Shown here: positions 7,475-16,921 of the stretch, in pieces
Numbering within the stretch: the stretch's first letter is position 1
Layout of the letters: every line of letters begins with the position of its first letter
Assembly: GCF_036017065.1 (NCBI RefSeq)
Contig: NZ_JAYXHR010000004.1
Location: forward strand, 1-64,000
Reading direction: 5' to 3'
Length of the DNA stretch: 64,000 nt
Source: Uliginosibacterium sp036017065
Lineage (GTDB): Bacteria > Pseudomonadota > Gammaproteobacteria > Burkholderiales > Rhodocyclaceae
Position numbers and translations under genes: made by a program
The notes under the pieces: generated by a model
Database searches by the model: none
What the model was told of the DNA's origin: nothing
The model's input: the letters and a program-made list of their open reading frames with translations, nothing else

Positions 7475-8836
7475 TTGAGCAAGGTTATTTCCCCGTCCGT
7501 GCCGCGCGTGGGCTTCGTTTCACTCGGCTGCCCGAAGGCCTCTTCGGACTCCGAGAGCATCCTCACCCGCCTGCGTGCGGAAGGCTATGAAGTGGCCAAG
7601 CAGTACGACGGCGCCGATCTGGTGATCGTGAACACCTGCGGCTTCATCGATGCGGCGGTCGAGGAGTCGCTGGACGCCATCGGCGAGGCGCTCAAGGAGA
7701 ACGGCAAGGTCATCGTGACCGGCTGTCTTGGCGCGCGGAAGGATGCCGCCACCGGGCAGGGCGTCGTCGAGCAGGTGCATCCGAAGGTGCTGGCCGTCAC
7801 CGGGCCGCACGCCACGGACGAAGTGATGATGGCGGTGCATACCCACCTGCCCAAGCCGCACGATCCCTTCACCGATCTCGTGCCGCCGCAGGGCGTGCGC
7901 CTGACGCCGGACCACTACGCCTACCTGAAGATTTCCGAAGGCTGCAATCACCGCTGCACCTTCTGCATCATTCCGTCGATGCGTGGCGACCTGGTGTCGC
8001 GCCCCATCCATGAGGTGATGCGCGAGGCCGAGGCGCTGGTGAAGGCCGGCGTGAAGGAGATCCTCGTCATCTCGCAGGACACCAGCGCCTACGGCGTGGA
8101 CGTCAAGTACCGCACCGGTTTCGTGAACGGCAAGCCGTACAAGACCAAGCTCTACGACCTGTGCTCCGCACTGTCGGAGCTCGACGTGTGGGTGCGCCTG
8201 CACTACGTGTATCCGTACCCCAACGTCGACGACATCATCCCGCTGATGGCGGACGGCAAGGTGCTGCCTTACCTCGACGTGCCGTTCCAGCACGCCAGCC
8301 CGCGCATCCTCAAGCTGATGAAGCGGCCGGCGAGTTCCGAGAACAACCTCGCGCGCATCAAGCGCTGGCGCGAGATCTGCCCGGACCTGACGATCCGCAG
8401 CACCTTCATCTCCGGTTTCCCGGGTGAGACGGAAGGCGAGTTCAACGAACTGCTCGACTTCCTCGGCGAAGCGCAGCTCGACCGCGTCGGCTGCTTCCCG
8501 TATTCGCCGGTGGAGGGCGCCAAGGCCAACGAGCTGCCGGATCCGGTGCCGCAGGAGATCCGCGAGGAGCGCAAGCAACGCCTCATGGAATTCCAGGAAG
8601 ACATCTCCAAGCAGCGCCTGGAGGCCAAGATCGGTCGCGAGATCGTCGTGCTGGTCGACGAAGTGGACGAGGACGGCGCGGTTGCCCGCTCCGAAGGCGA
8701 CGCGCCGGAAATCGATGGCCTCGTGATCGTGCCCGACGGGCAGGACATGGAGGTGGGCGGCTTCTACCGCGTGCGCGTGACGGATCGCGATGCGCACGAC
8801 CTGTACGCCGAGCCGATCTACGCCGACGAGGCCTGA
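7475..8836 (+). CDS. rimO: Ribosomal protein S12 methylthiotransferase RimO
   Basis: 453-residue radical-SAM enzyme with two 4Fe-4S clusters that methylthiolates the conserved Asp of ribosomal protein S12 (Asp89 in E. coli). Domains: N-terminal MTTase/UPF0004 domain starting GFVSLGCPKASSDSE, radical-SAM core with CNHRCTFC (Cys 157, 161, 164), and a C-terminal TRAM domain (about 385-450). GCPKASSDSE is the RimO-type variant that separates it from MiaB. The start is TTG 7475 with a GGAAGG site upstream; no ATG fits the conserved N-terminus. Confidence 0.95.
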   Translation: MSKVISPSVPRVGFVSLGCPKASSDSESILTRLRAEGYEVAKQYDGADLVIVNTCGFIDAAVEESLDAIGEALKENGKVIVTGCLGARKDAATGQGVVEQVHPKVLAVTGPHATDEVMMAVHTHLPKPHDPFTDLVPPQGVRLTPDHYAYLKISEGCNHRCTFCIIPSMRGDLVSRPIHEVMREAEALVKAGVKEILVISQDTSAYGVDVKYRTGFVNGKPYKTKLYDLCSALSELDVWVRLHYVYPYPNVDDIIPLMADGKVLPYLDVPFQHASPRILKLMKRPASSENNLARIKRWREICPDLTIRSTFISGFPGETEGEFNELLDFLGEAQLDRVGCFPYSPVEGAKANELPDPVPQEIREERKQRLMEFQEDISKQRLEAKIGREIVVLVDEVDEDGAVARSEGDAPEIDGLVIVPDGQDMEVGGFYRVRVTDRDAHDLYAEPIYADEA

Positions 8837-8850
8837 CCCAGAGCGCCACG

Positions 8851-9234
8851 ATGCTGTTGCTCGATGTCCTCGCTGAACAACGCATCACCCAGGCGCTGGA
8901 AGCCGGCGCCTTCGACAACCTGCCGGGTGCAGGCCAACCACTGCCGGAAGAGGACGACATGAGCCTCGTGCCGGCCGAACAGCGCATGGCCTGGCGCATC
9001 CTGAAGAACGCCGGCTACATTCCGCCGGAACTCGTCCTGCACAAGGAGGCGGTGGCCATCGCGCTGCAGCTCGCCACCACGGGCTGCACGGATTCGCAAC
9101 ATGCCGACCTGCAGGAACGCCTGCTGCGCATCAACCTGCTGCTGGCGGAGGCGGGGCGCAACGCCCTCAGCGTTCCCGCCGACTACGCGGCAAGACTCGC
9201 CGACAGGCTCGCCATGACGCGGAGGCCTGCGTGA
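8851..9234 (+). CDS. DUF1992 protein (DnaJ homologue subfamily C member 28 conserved domain)
   Basis: 127 residues, almost entirely the DUF1992 domain: LDVLAEQRITQALEAGAF, DNLPGAGQPL and ILKNAGYIPPEL are its hallmark. No J-domain or membrane segment is present and the bacterial function is unknown. It starts 14 nt after rimO, and its stop overlaps the GTG start of the following oxidase gene, so the three probably form an operon. Confidence 0.85.
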   Translation: MLLLDVLAEQRITQALEAGAFDNLPGAGQPLPEEDDMSLVPAEQRMAWRILKNAGYIPPELVLHKEAVAIALQLATTGCTDSQHADLQERLLRINLLLAEAGRNALSVPADYAARLADRLAMTRRPA

Positions 9235-10637
9235 GCGAGTTGCTCGCGACGCTGCGTGACATCGTGGGTGAAGCGCATGTGCTGCTGGACGCGCATGATC
9301 GTGCGCCGCACGAGGAAGACTGGCGTGGCCGCTACCGTGGTCGCGCCTTGTGCGTGGTGAAGCCGGCCGACACCGCAGGTGTCGCGGCCGTGCTGGGCGC
9401 CTGTCATGCGGCGGGCGTGCCGGTGGTGCCGCAGGGCGGCAATACCGGCCTAGTCGGTGGCGGCGTTCCGCATGCCACGGGCAATGAAGTGGTGCTTAGC
9501 CTGTCGCGACTGAACCGCGTACTGGCGGTCGACGCCGACAACCTCACGATGACCGTGCAGGCCGGCTGCACGCTGGCGGCGGCCCAAGCGGCAGCGGCGG
9601 AGGCGGGGTTCCTGTTCCCGCTGTCGCTCGCGTCCGAAGGCAGTTGCCAGATCGGCGGCAACCTTGCCACCAACGCGGGTGGCGTGCATGTGCTGCGCTA
9701 TGGCAACACCCGCGAGCTCACGCTCGGCCTGGAGGCGGTATTGCCGGATGGCCGCGTGTGGGACGGCCTGCGTGGCCTGCGCAAGGACAACACTGGCTAC
9801 GACCTGAAGCACCTGTTCATCGGCAGCGAGGGCACGTTGGGCGTCATTACCGCAGCGGTGCTGAAGCTCTTCCCGGCGCTGCACAGTCGCGCCGTGGCCT
9901 GGGTGGCCCTGCGCGACGTCGCCGCGGCCATCGAGTTGTTGCGCGGCCTGCGGACACGTTGCGGGGAGCGCCTCACGGCTTTCGAACTGGTCGGTCGCGA
10001 AGCGCTCGGCCTGGTGCTGCAACACATCCCTGGCGCACAGGTGCCACTGTCAGGTGGACACGACTGGCATGCACTGGTCGAACTGGCCGACAGCGACCCC
10101 GGCGCGCCACTCGATGATCTGCTGCAGACGGCGTTGGCGTCCGCGATGGAGGCTGGTGTCGTGAGCGACGCGGCGCTGGCCGCCAGCGACACCCAGCGTG
10201 CCGCCTTGTGGGCCTTGCGCGAGAACATCTCGGAAGCGCAGAAGCGCGAGGGCTTCTCGATCAAGCACGACGTGGCCGTGCCCGTCGGGCGCATCCCGGC
10301 CTTCCTGCACGACACGGATGCCGCCTTGAAGTCTGCCTTTCCGGGGCTGCGCATCGTGACCTTCGGCCACGTCGGCGACGGCAACCTGCACTACAACATG
10401 TCGCGTGCGCAACGGCAGGACAATGACGTGTTCATCGCGCAAACCCCGGCGGTGAACCGCATCGTGCACGACCGGGTGGCCGCGCATGGCGGGTCGATCT
10501 CGGCCGAGCACGGCCTCGGCCAGCTCAAGCGGGAAGAAGTGCTGCGCTACAAGTCCGCGGTGGAAATGGACCTGATGCGTGCCGTGAAGGCCGCGCTGGA
10601 CCCGCGCGGCCTGATGAACCCCGGCAAGCTGCTGTAG
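9231..10637 (+). CDS. FAD-linked oxidase of the GlcD / D-2-hydroxyacid dehydrogenase family
   Basis: 468 residues. A PCMH-type FAD-binding domain (about 35-215) carries PQGGNTGLVGGGVP and GGNLATNAGGVHVLRYGNTRE. The C-terminal FAD-oxidase domain ends with HVGDGNLHYN and EHGLGQLKREE, the metal/substrate signature of D-lactate, glycolate and D-2-hydroxyglutarate dehydrogenases. There is no fused Fe-S half, so it is the D2HGDH-like short form that probably passes electrons to ETF or quinone. The exact substrate cannot be read from sequence. Start GTG 9231 overlaps the upstream stop. Confidence 0.88.
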   Translation: MSELLATLRDIVGEAHVLLDAHDRAPHEEDWRGRYRGRALCVVKPADTAGVAAVLGACHAAGVPVVPQGGNTGLVGGGVPHATGNEVVLSLSRLNRVLAVDADNLTMTVQAGCTLAAAQAAAAEAGFLFPLSLASEGSCQIGGNLATNAGGVHVLRYGNTRELTLGLEAVLPDGRVWDGLRGLRKDNTGYDLKHLFIGSEGTLGVITAAVLKLFPALHSRAVAWVALRDVAAAIELLRGLRTRCGERLTAFELVGREALGLVLQHIPGAQVPLSGGHDWHALVELADSDPGAPLDDLLQTALASAMEAGVVSDAALAASDTQRAALWALRENISEAQKREGFSIKHDVAVPVGRIPAFLHDTDAALKSAFPGLRIVTFGHVGDGNLHYNMSRAQRQDNDVFIAQTPAVNRIVHDRVAAHGGSISAEHGLGQLKREEVLRYKSAVEMDLMRAVKAALDPRGLMNPGKLL

Positions 10638-10702
10638 CGGACACGGGACGCCGGACCGACACCGGCTCCCGTCTTCCCCGTCCTCCCCGACTTCCCATCC
10701 CC

Positions 10703-11416
10703 TCAGGCGGCCAGCGCTTCCTGGGCGCTCTGCCGGCCAATCCCGAGCCCTTCCATCAGCTTGTACCAGTCGCGCTCCGACAGCAGCGGCCGCATGTTGC
10801 CCAGCACGTCCTGGAAGACTTCCGGCGGCATGCCCTGGCGTGCGCCCGCCAGCAGTGCGGTGCGCTCCGCGGTGTTCATCGCCGGCAGCATCCAGCGCAG
10901 GAACTGCCCGTGGCGCTCGGCCGGGATCGACGACACCAGCGCGTGCTCGATGCCGCGCAATTCCTCGTCGCTGTAGCAGGCCCACAGCACCGCGTTGTTG
11001 TCGGTCTCCTCGACCACCATGTGCTCCAGGTTCTCCGATACGAACAGGCCCAGGCGACGGTAGACGTCGGCGCCCATGCGCGTACGTTCCTCCACCTCAG
11101 CGCTGCCCAGCGCATCCGCGCCTGCCAGGAAGGCCTTGATGGCCAGCACATGCTCGTGGTGATCGCCCGAAGTCTGCATCGCCGAACCGGGGCGGCGTGC
11201 CTCCATGGCCGCGTGGATGAAGACATCTTCGTGATGCAGGTGGCTGTACATCAGCTCCATCATCGCGCGCAGCTGTGCGGCGGCGGCGTCGCTTTCGAGG
11301 TCGTCGCGCCAGTCGCAACGACCCACCTCGTAGAGCGTGTGTTGCATCAGTGCACGGATGCCCTTGTGCACGCAGGTGTACATGTTGTGACGCTCGGCTT
11401 GTTGCTGGAACGGCAT
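10703..11416 (-). CDS. Hemerythrin HHE-domain protein
   Basis: 237 residues, all-helical. Putative di-iron ligands are spread over the first 170 residues: H in LMQHTLYEV, HLHHEDVFIH with a following E, DHHEH, and NLEHMVVEE. Such HHE proteins bind oxygen or NO, or sense iron and redox state; which applies here is unknown. The C-terminal 70 residues carry no ligands and resemble a helical bundle. ATG 11416 is preceded by GGGAGA; the in-frame ATG at 11470 lacks this. It lies divergently from the bactofilin gene across a 447-bp region. Confidence 0.8.
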   Translation of the reverse strand: MPFQQQAERHNMYTCVHKGIRALMQHTLYEVGRCDWRDDLESDAAAAQLRAMMELMYSHLHHEDVFIHAAMEARRPGSAMQTSGDHHEHVLAIKAFLAGADALGSAEVEERTRMGADVYRRLGLFVSENLEHMVVEETDNNAVLWACYSDEELRGIEHALVSSIPAERHGQFLRWMLPAMNTAERTALLAGARQGMPPEVFQDVLGNMRPLLSERDWYKLMEGLGIGRQSAQEALAA

Positions 11417-11733
11417 GGTGTTTCTCCCAAGGATGAATGACAAAGACATGATTGGCGTTCGCTCCGCCATGAAGGGCGGTAGGAAGTGAGCGCAGCTTAG
11501 GGAGGTGTCGCAACGGCCGTCGCTAAATCTTGAGTAAGAAAACCTTAAAGGATTGCTAAACCACGCTGGGGGCAGGGGTATTGCCCGAAGGTCCGTCGAG
11601 GAGACGGCGGCGGGGGCCTGGAAGGTGACAGGGCGAAATGGCGTCGTGACCTGACGACAGCTTGCGACGACTAGGAATCAAGCACTTGGGGAATGCGCGC
11701 TTCAAAGGTGACGGGAAGGCCCGACATCCTGTC

Positions 11734-11746
11734 CATGTGTCACATG
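11734..11746. promoter_or_regulatory. Palindrome upstream of the sigma-54 promoter (possible activator site)
   Basis: CATGTG-T-CACATG, a perfect 13-bp interrupted palindrome whose end is 44 bp before the -24 element. Its placement suits an enhancer-binding protein or a co-regulator. The rest of the 11417-11863 intergenic stretch shows no gene. Confidence 0.4.
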
Positions 11747-11790
11747 AAGAAAAATTCGCAATCCATTGATAAACATGCGTTTTGTATTCC

Positions 11791-11806
11791 TGGCACGGGC
11801 ATTGCA
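11791..11806 (+). promoter_or_regulatory. Sigma-54 (RpoN) promoter of the bactofilin gene
   Basis: TGGCACG-GGCA-TTGCA matches the RpoN consensus TGGCACG-N4-TTGCW at every defined base, with the invariant GG (11792-11793) and GC (11804-11805) ten bases apart. The expected start site is about 11817, giving a leader of about 47 nt with an AGGAG site before ATG 11864. Confidence 0.85.
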
Positions 11807-11863
11807 ATAAAGCGGCGCCCGCGGCGTGCATCCGGTGTGCCGCAGTTTGATGCAGGAGACTCC

Positions 11864-12496
11864 ATGTTCAACAAGCCTTCGGTTCTGCCCCGCAACACTG
11901 GCCCGGTCGGCGAGCGTCTCGGGCGTAACGGCAGCAGTGGCAACGGCAGTACGACAGGCGCCAGCGCGCCGGCAACGGGCACGCTCAGCCCGTCGGTGGC
12001 CGTGACCGAACAACCGGCACCCACGCGCTCCGTCGCGCCGGCCACTCCGCGCGAAGTGGCGCCGGTACTGCAACCGGCGGAAGGCAGCCAGCTCATCGTC
12101 GGGCCGGACGTGAAGCTGCGTGGCGCCGAGATCCTCGACTGCGACACGCTGATCGTGGATGGCCGCGTCGAGGCCACCATGGACAGTCGCGTCATCCGCA
12201 TCAACGAGCACGGCGCCTTCTCCGGCAAGGTTGGCATCGACATCGCCGAAATCTGGGGCAGCTTCGAAGGTGAAATCACCGCGCGCGACCAACTGATCAT
12301 CCACGCCACTGGCCGCGTGACCGGCAAGGTGCGCTACGGCCGCCTGCTCGTCGAGTCCGGCGGTGTCATCGCTGGCGACATCGAAGCCCTGGGCGAGAGC
12401 CGCAGCGACGCCGCCGGCAACCGCCCATCCAAGCCGGCCAACGCCAGCAACGACGAACACGCGGGCAAGCCGCTGCTGGTGACCCTGGGCACCTGA
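11864..12496 (+). CDS. Bactofilin family cytoskeletal protein
   Basis: 210 residues. The first 75 are a Ser/Thr/Pro/Ala-rich disordered tail, followed by a bactofilin (DUF583) beta-helix core of about 105 residues (SQLIVGPDVKLRGAEILDCD ... GRVTGKVRYGRLLVESGGVI) and a short polar tail. Bactofilins self-assemble into nucleotide-independent filaments that place cell-wall enzymes, stalks or motility machinery. The bactofilin rung pattern G-x-V-x-G is clear. ATG 11864 is chosen for its AGGAG site and because the upstream frame is non-coding promoter sequence. Control by sigma-54 suggests expression tied to motility, attachment or nitrogen status (inference). Confidence 0.88.
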   Translation: MFNKPSVLPRNTGPVGERLGRNGSSGNGSTTGASAPATGTLSPSVAVTEQPAPTRSVAPATPREVAPVLQPAEGSQLIVGPDVKLRGAEILDCDTLIVDGRVEATMDSRVIRINEHGAFSGKVGIDIAEIWGSFEGEITARDQLIIHATGRVTGKVRYGRLLVESGGVIAGDIEALGESRSDAAGNRPSKPANASNDEHAGKPLLVTLGT

Positions 12497-12556
12497 CGGC
12501 AACACCCCGTTCCCCATCGTGGTGGCGCCTTTGGGGGGTAGCCACCGCGGTCTTCC

Positions 12557-12585
12557 ATGCCGGCTCGATGAGCCGGCATTTTTTT
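12557..12585 (+). terminator. Rho-independent terminator of the bactofilin gene
   Basis: Perfect 10-bp stem (12557-12566 with 12570-12579), 3-nt loop, then seven T. Confidence 0.93.
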
Positions 12586-12791
12586 GCCCGTTTTTCCCTT
12601 TTCCGGAATCTCCTGCCACCCGGCCGGTCCCACCCAGCCAGCGGGCCCAGGCCTGACCGTGTTGCCTGCCCTTTCGGGCGGCTCAAGTTTGCAAGAATTC
12701 AATCGTCATCACGTCATTGAGCCGGCATATTGGCTGCGGCGGCCATTCTGGGCTGTAGAACAGCAAGTGGGCAGGGGCAGGGAGGCGGCAC

Positions 12792-14270
12792 ATGGCAATG
12801 GAGACAGTCCGGGAAGGCCCATCCGCGCATGCCGCTGGGCAGGGCGGGTTGGCGACGATAGCCGGCCTGGGCGGGGAGGTGCCGATCGCCCGGGTGCTGG
12901 ACAGCCTGTTCACCTACGTATGGACGCTCACGCCTGACGGCACGCTGATCGCCGTCAACCGCGTGCCGCTGGATGCCGCCGGCATCGACCCCGACAGTGC
13001 GCTGGGCCGCCCGTTCTGGGAATGCCCGTGGTGGGACCACGACGACAGCGTGCAGGAGCTGCTGCGCAACTCCGTGGCCAGGGCCGCTGCCGGCGAGACC
13101 GCCCGCTACGACATCGTCGCCCGCCTGGCCGGCGACAGCCGCACCACGCTGGATTTCATGCTGGCCCCGATGAACGACCAGCCTGGCCACATCAGCCACC
13201 TCATCGCGTCGGCCATCGACATCAGCGACCGCAAGAGCAGCGAGGAAGCACTGCGGCTCTCCGAGGAACGCTTCCGCGCGGTGGTGGAGGTGGCGCCCGA
13301 CGGCATGGCGATGGTCAATCGCGACGGACGCATCGTGCTGGTGAACCGGGGGCTGGAGCGCATGTTCGGCCACCGTCGCGAGGAGATGATCGGCCAGCCG
13401 GTGGAGATGCTGATGCCCGACCGCTACCGCGACATGCACCACGGCCTGCGTTCCAGCTATCTCCGCTCGCCGACCACGCGTGACATGGCGGGGCGTCGCG
13501 AACTCTTCGCGCTGCGTCGCGACGGCAGCGAGTTTCCGGTGGAGATCGGCCTCAATGCCTTGCAGACGGCCGACGGCATGCACGTACTGGCGACCATCGT
13601 CGACGTCACCAAGCGCAAGGCCGACCAGACGATGCTCAACAAGTCGCTCGAAGAGAAGACGGTGCTGCTCAACGAGGTGCACCACCGCGTCAAGAACAAC
13701 CTGCAGGTCATCTCCAGCCTGCTCAACCTGCAGTCCTCCACCTCCACGCCGGAGGCGCGCGTGGTGCTGGCGGAGAGCCAGAGCCGGGTGAAGGCGATGG
13801 CGCTGATCCACCAGTTGCTCTACGAGCGCAACGACTTCTCGCGCATCGAGCTCAGCGTGTACATCGCGCGTCTCGCCAGCCTGCTGCGCGAGACCTTCCT
13901 GCGTCAGTCCGCCCGGATCACCCTGAACGTCAGCAACGAGGCGATGGGCCTGGGCATCGACCTGCAGCGCGCCGTGCCCTGCGGCCTGCTGGTGAACGAG
14001 CTGGTCACCAATGCCATCAAGCATGCGTTCCCGGACGATCGCCCGGGTCGCGTCGACATCACCTTGCGCCGCAGTTCGGACGGCAGCGGCTGCATCATCG
14101 TCGCCGACGACGGCATCGGCCTGGCGCCCGACAAGGAGCTCGGCAAGGCCAGTTCGCTGGGCTTCCAGCTCATCCCGCTGCTGGTAGAACAGCTGGGGGG
14201 CGAGATCGGCGTGTCGCGCGAGGGCGGCACCGTGTTCACCCTGTTCTTTCACCCGGAGGATCGCGCATGA
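12792..14270 (+). CDS. PAS-PAS sensor histidine kinase, HisKA_2 type
   Basis: 492-residue soluble kinase. It has two PAS domains (about 30-150 and 160-275, the latter with PDGMAMVNRDGRIVLVN). A HisKA_2 dimerisation domain with EVHHRVKNNLQVISSLL follows (phospho-His 297 or 298), and then a HATPase_c domain with NELVTNAIKHAF, DDGIGL and a final G-box SLGFQLI. HisKA_2 kinases of the PdtaS/EutW group usually pair with cytoplasmic response regulators. Here the stop overlaps the ATG of the REC-GGDEF-EAL gene (ATGA), making that protein the obvious partner. No membrane segment is seen, so the signal is cytoplasmic. Confidence 0.92.
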   Translation: MAMETVREGPSAHAAGQGGLATIAGLGGEVPIARVLDSLFTYVWTLTPDGTLIAVNRVPLDAAGIDPDSALGRPFWECPWWDHDDSVQELLRNSVARAAAGETARYDIVARLAGDSRTTLDFMLAPMNDQPGHISHLIASAIDISDRKSSEEALRLSEERFRAVVEVAPDGMAMVNRDGRIVLVNRGLERMFGHRREEMIGQPVEMLMPDRYRDMHHGLRSSYLRSPTTRDMAGRRELFALRRDGSEFPVEIGLNALQTADGMHVLATIVDVTKRKADQTMLNKSLEEKTVLLNEVHHRVKNNLQVISSLLNLQSSTSTPEARVVLAESQSRVKAMALIHQLLYERNDFSRIELSVYIARLASLLRETFLRQSARITLNVSNEAMGLGIDLQRAVPCGLLVNELVTNAIKHAFPDDRPGRVDITLRRSSDGSGCIIVADDGIGLAPDKELGKASSLGFQLIPLLVEQLGGEIGVSREGGTVFTLFFHPEDRA

Positions 14271-16735
14271 ACCCGCGCGTCATGATCGTGGAAGACGAGC
14301 GCATCGTCGCGCTGGATCTCAAGATCAGCATTGAGCGCCTCGGCTACGACGTGGTGGCGATTGCCGCCAACGATGTCGACGCACTGCGCGAGGCCGAGAA
14401 GCAGCAGCCCGACCTGATCCTCATGGACATCAACCTCGGTGGGCCGGTGGATGGCACCGAGGTGGCACGCCAGATCCACGACCGCTGGCACACGCCGGTG
14501 GTCTTCCTGACCGCCTACGCCGAGGAGGCCAACCTCGCGCGGGCCGAGGCCAGCGCGCCCTACGGTTACCTGCTCAAGCCCTTCGACCTGCGCGAGCTGT
14601 CCGCCACCATGCGCATGGCCCTGGTGCGGCACGGCGTGGAGCAGCAGGTGCATCGCTCCGAGCAGCGCCTGGAGATGGCGATGGACGCCGCCCGCCTCGG
14701 CGTGTGGGAGTGGGAGAGCGCGGCGCCCAGAGGGGCGGCGCACGAGCAGTCGGGCCACGAACGCTTCTTTGCGTCCGGCCATGTCGAGAGCATTCTCGGC
14801 GCCCAGCCGCAGATCTACCGTGGCATTCCGGAGAGCTTTCTCGGCCACGTCATCGAGGAGGACCGCCGCGAGGTGGAGCAGGCGCTCGAAACGCGCAGGG
14901 AGGTCAGCGCCACCGTGCGCGTGCTGCACGACGAACCGAACGGCGAGCAACTGCTGCGCTGGGCGGAGCTGCACGCCCGCGTGTTCGACGAACCCGCCGG
15001 GGCGCGCCGCGTGGTGGGCGTCATCCGCGACGTGACCGAGCGGCGCCTGCACGAAGAGCAGTTGCGCCAGGCCAGCGTGGTGTTCCAGACCACTGCCGAG
15101 GGCATCCTCGTGCTGGATGAAAGCCGCCGCATCGTGTCGGCCAACCCGGCGTTCTGCCGGCTGACCGGCTACGACATCGAGGAAGTGCGCGGGCTGGACC
15201 CGGACACCTTCCTGCATGCGCGCCGCCACAGCGACCAGTTCTACCCCCGCCTGCTGGAGACGGAACGTGGCTACTGGCATGGCGAGATCGCCTGCCTGCG
15301 CAAGAACGACGAAGTGTTCCCCGCTTGGCAGCACGTCTGTGCCGTGCGCGACGACCACGGCGCGGTGAGCCACTACGTGGTGGCCATTTCCGACATCAGC
15401 GCGATCCGCCAGGCGGAGGCGCAGATCAACCACCTGGCCTACCACGACGCCCTGACCGGCCTGGGCAACCGCCACCGCTTCGAGGAATGCCTGGAGCTGG
15501 AGCTGGAACGGGCGCGGCGCGGCGGCCAGCGCCTGGCGTTGCTGTATATCGACCTCGACGGCTTCAAGCTCATCAACGACACCCTGGGCCACGCCAGTGG
15601 CGACCAGTTGCTGAAGGCGGTGGCCAACCGCATCCGCGGCCACCTGCGGCGCGGCGACGTGGCGATCCGTCTGGGCGGCGACGAGTTCGTCGTCATCGTG
15701 CCGGAGGTCGCGCGCGAGCAGGACTGCGCCGCCCTGGCGGAGAAGCTGCTGCGTGAAGTCAGCGCGCCCGTCACCTTGCCGCGCGAGCAGGTGCTGGTCA
15801 CCGCCAGCATCGGCATCGCGCTGTTCCCTGACAACGCCACCGACCGCGAGGAACTGGTGAAGGCCGCCGACAGCGCCATGTACGGGGCCAAGGCACGCGG
15901 GCGCAACCGTTACGCCTTCTACTCGCCGGACATGGCTGCGCGCGCACGCGAGCGCATGAACATCGAGATGGGCCTTCGCCGTGCGCTGCAGGACAACCAG
16001 CTGCAGCTCTACTACCAGCCGGTGGTGAACCTCGCCAACGGCGAGCTGATCGGCTTCGAGGCACTCATCCGCTGGCTGCATCCGGAGCTGGGACTCATCT
16101 CGCCGGCACGCTTCATCCCGGTGGCGGAGGAGAGCGGCCTCATCGAACCGATCGGCGAATGGGTCGTCGAGCAGGCCTGCAAGACCGGCGCGGCCTGGCT
16201 GGCCGAAGGCTTTCCGCCGGTGCGCATGGCGGTCAACGTGTCGGTGCGGCAGATGGCGGGCGACGCCCTGGTGGAGCACGTCGCCCGCGTCATCGAGCGC
16301 ACCAACTTCCCGGCACGCTTCCTGGAGATCGAGATCACCGAGAGCACCCTGCAGACCATCGAGCACAGCCAGGGCCTGCTGTACCTGCTGCGCTCGCTGG
16401 GCGTGTCGATCGCCATCGATGACTTCGGCACCGGCTTCTCCTCGCTGGGCTTGCTCAAGCACCTGCCGATCGACCGCATCAAGATCGACCGTTCCTTCGT
16501 GCGCGACCTGCCCGACGACCAGAACGACGCCGCCATCACCCGCGCCATCGTCGCCATGGCCAAGAGCCTTGGCCTGCTCATCACCGCGGAGGGCGTGGAG
16601 ACGCCAGCGCAGCGTGCCTTCCTGCGCGAGCTGGGTTGCGAGGACGCGCAGGGCTTCCTGTTCGCCGCGCCGATGCCGGAGCGCGAAGTGCGCGCCTTGC
16701 TGGGCAATGGCAGCGTGCGCACCTCGCTCAACTGA
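14267..16735 (+). CDS. Response regulator with PAS, GGDEF and EAL domains (c-di-GMP turnover)
   Basis: 822 residues. Receiver domain 1-120 with acidic pocket EDE (9-11), phospho-Asp 54 in LILMDINL and Lys in LLKPFD. Two PAS domains follow (about 130-255 and 262-380). The GGDEF domain carries an intact GGDEF at 470-474. The EAL domain carries FEALIRW (EAL at 598-600), IDDFGTGFSSL and EGVET, so both cyclase and phosphodiesterase sites look competent. The kinase encoded immediately upstream probably phosphorylates it. Which activity dominates cannot be read from sequence. Confidence 0.94.
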   Translation: MNPRVMIVEDERIVALDLKISIERLGYDVVAIAANDVDALREAEKQQPDLILMDINLGGPVDGTEVARQIHDRWHTPVVFLTAYAEEANLARAEASAPYGYLLKPFDLRELSATMRMALVRHGVEQQVHRSEQRLEMAMDAARLGVWEWESAAPRGAAHEQSGHERFFASGHVESILGAQPQIYRGIPESFLGHVIEEDRREVEQALETRREVSATVRVLHDEPNGEQLLRWAELHARVFDEPAGARRVVGVIRDVTERRLHEEQLRQASVVFQTTAEGILVLDESRRIVSANPAFCRLTGYDIEEVRGLDPDTFLHARRHSDQFYPRLLETERGYWHGEIACLRKNDEVFPAWQHVCAVRDDHGAVSHYVVAISDISAIRQAEAQINHLAYHDALTGLGNRHRFEECLELELERARRGGQRLALLYIDLDGFKLINDTLGHASGDQLLKAVANRIRGHLRRGDVAIRLGGDEFVVIVPEVAREQDCAALAEKLLREVSAPVTLPREQVLVTASIGIALFPDNATDREELVKAADSAMYGAKARGRNRYAFYSPDMAARARERMNIEMGLRRALQDNQLQLYYQPVVNLANGELIGFEALIRWLHPELGLISPARFIPVAEESGLIEPIGEWVVEQACKTGAAWLAEGFPPVRMAVNVSVRQMAGDALVEHVARVIERTNFPARFLEIEITESTLQTIEHSQGLLYLLRSLGVSIAIDDFGTGFSSLGLLKHLPIDRIKIDRSFVRDLPDDQNDAAITRAIVAMAKSLGLLITAEGVETPAQRAFLRELGCEDAQGFLFAAPMPEREVRALLGNGSVRTSLN

Positions 16736-16921
16736 GCGGTAGCGCGGGCCGGTGCGCGGCTGCGCACACCACCTGCGTGCCACGCTGCGCTCCCGCAACT
16801 GGTCTGACCTGTCAGCCTCCCGGTGACTCGTATCGAATGCGAGTGATGGTCGGCCGCTCAGGCATGCCGCGTGCTTTTGCAATCCGGCGGATTTCCGCGG
16901 CCTGCCAGGGACACTCGCTAC

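Noticed and set aside
14249..16882. 877-residue minus-strand open frame opposite the REC-GGDEF-EAL gene
   Set aside because: Shadow of a GC-rich gene; Arg/His/Val-rich with no domain logic, and the plus strand encodes clear domains.
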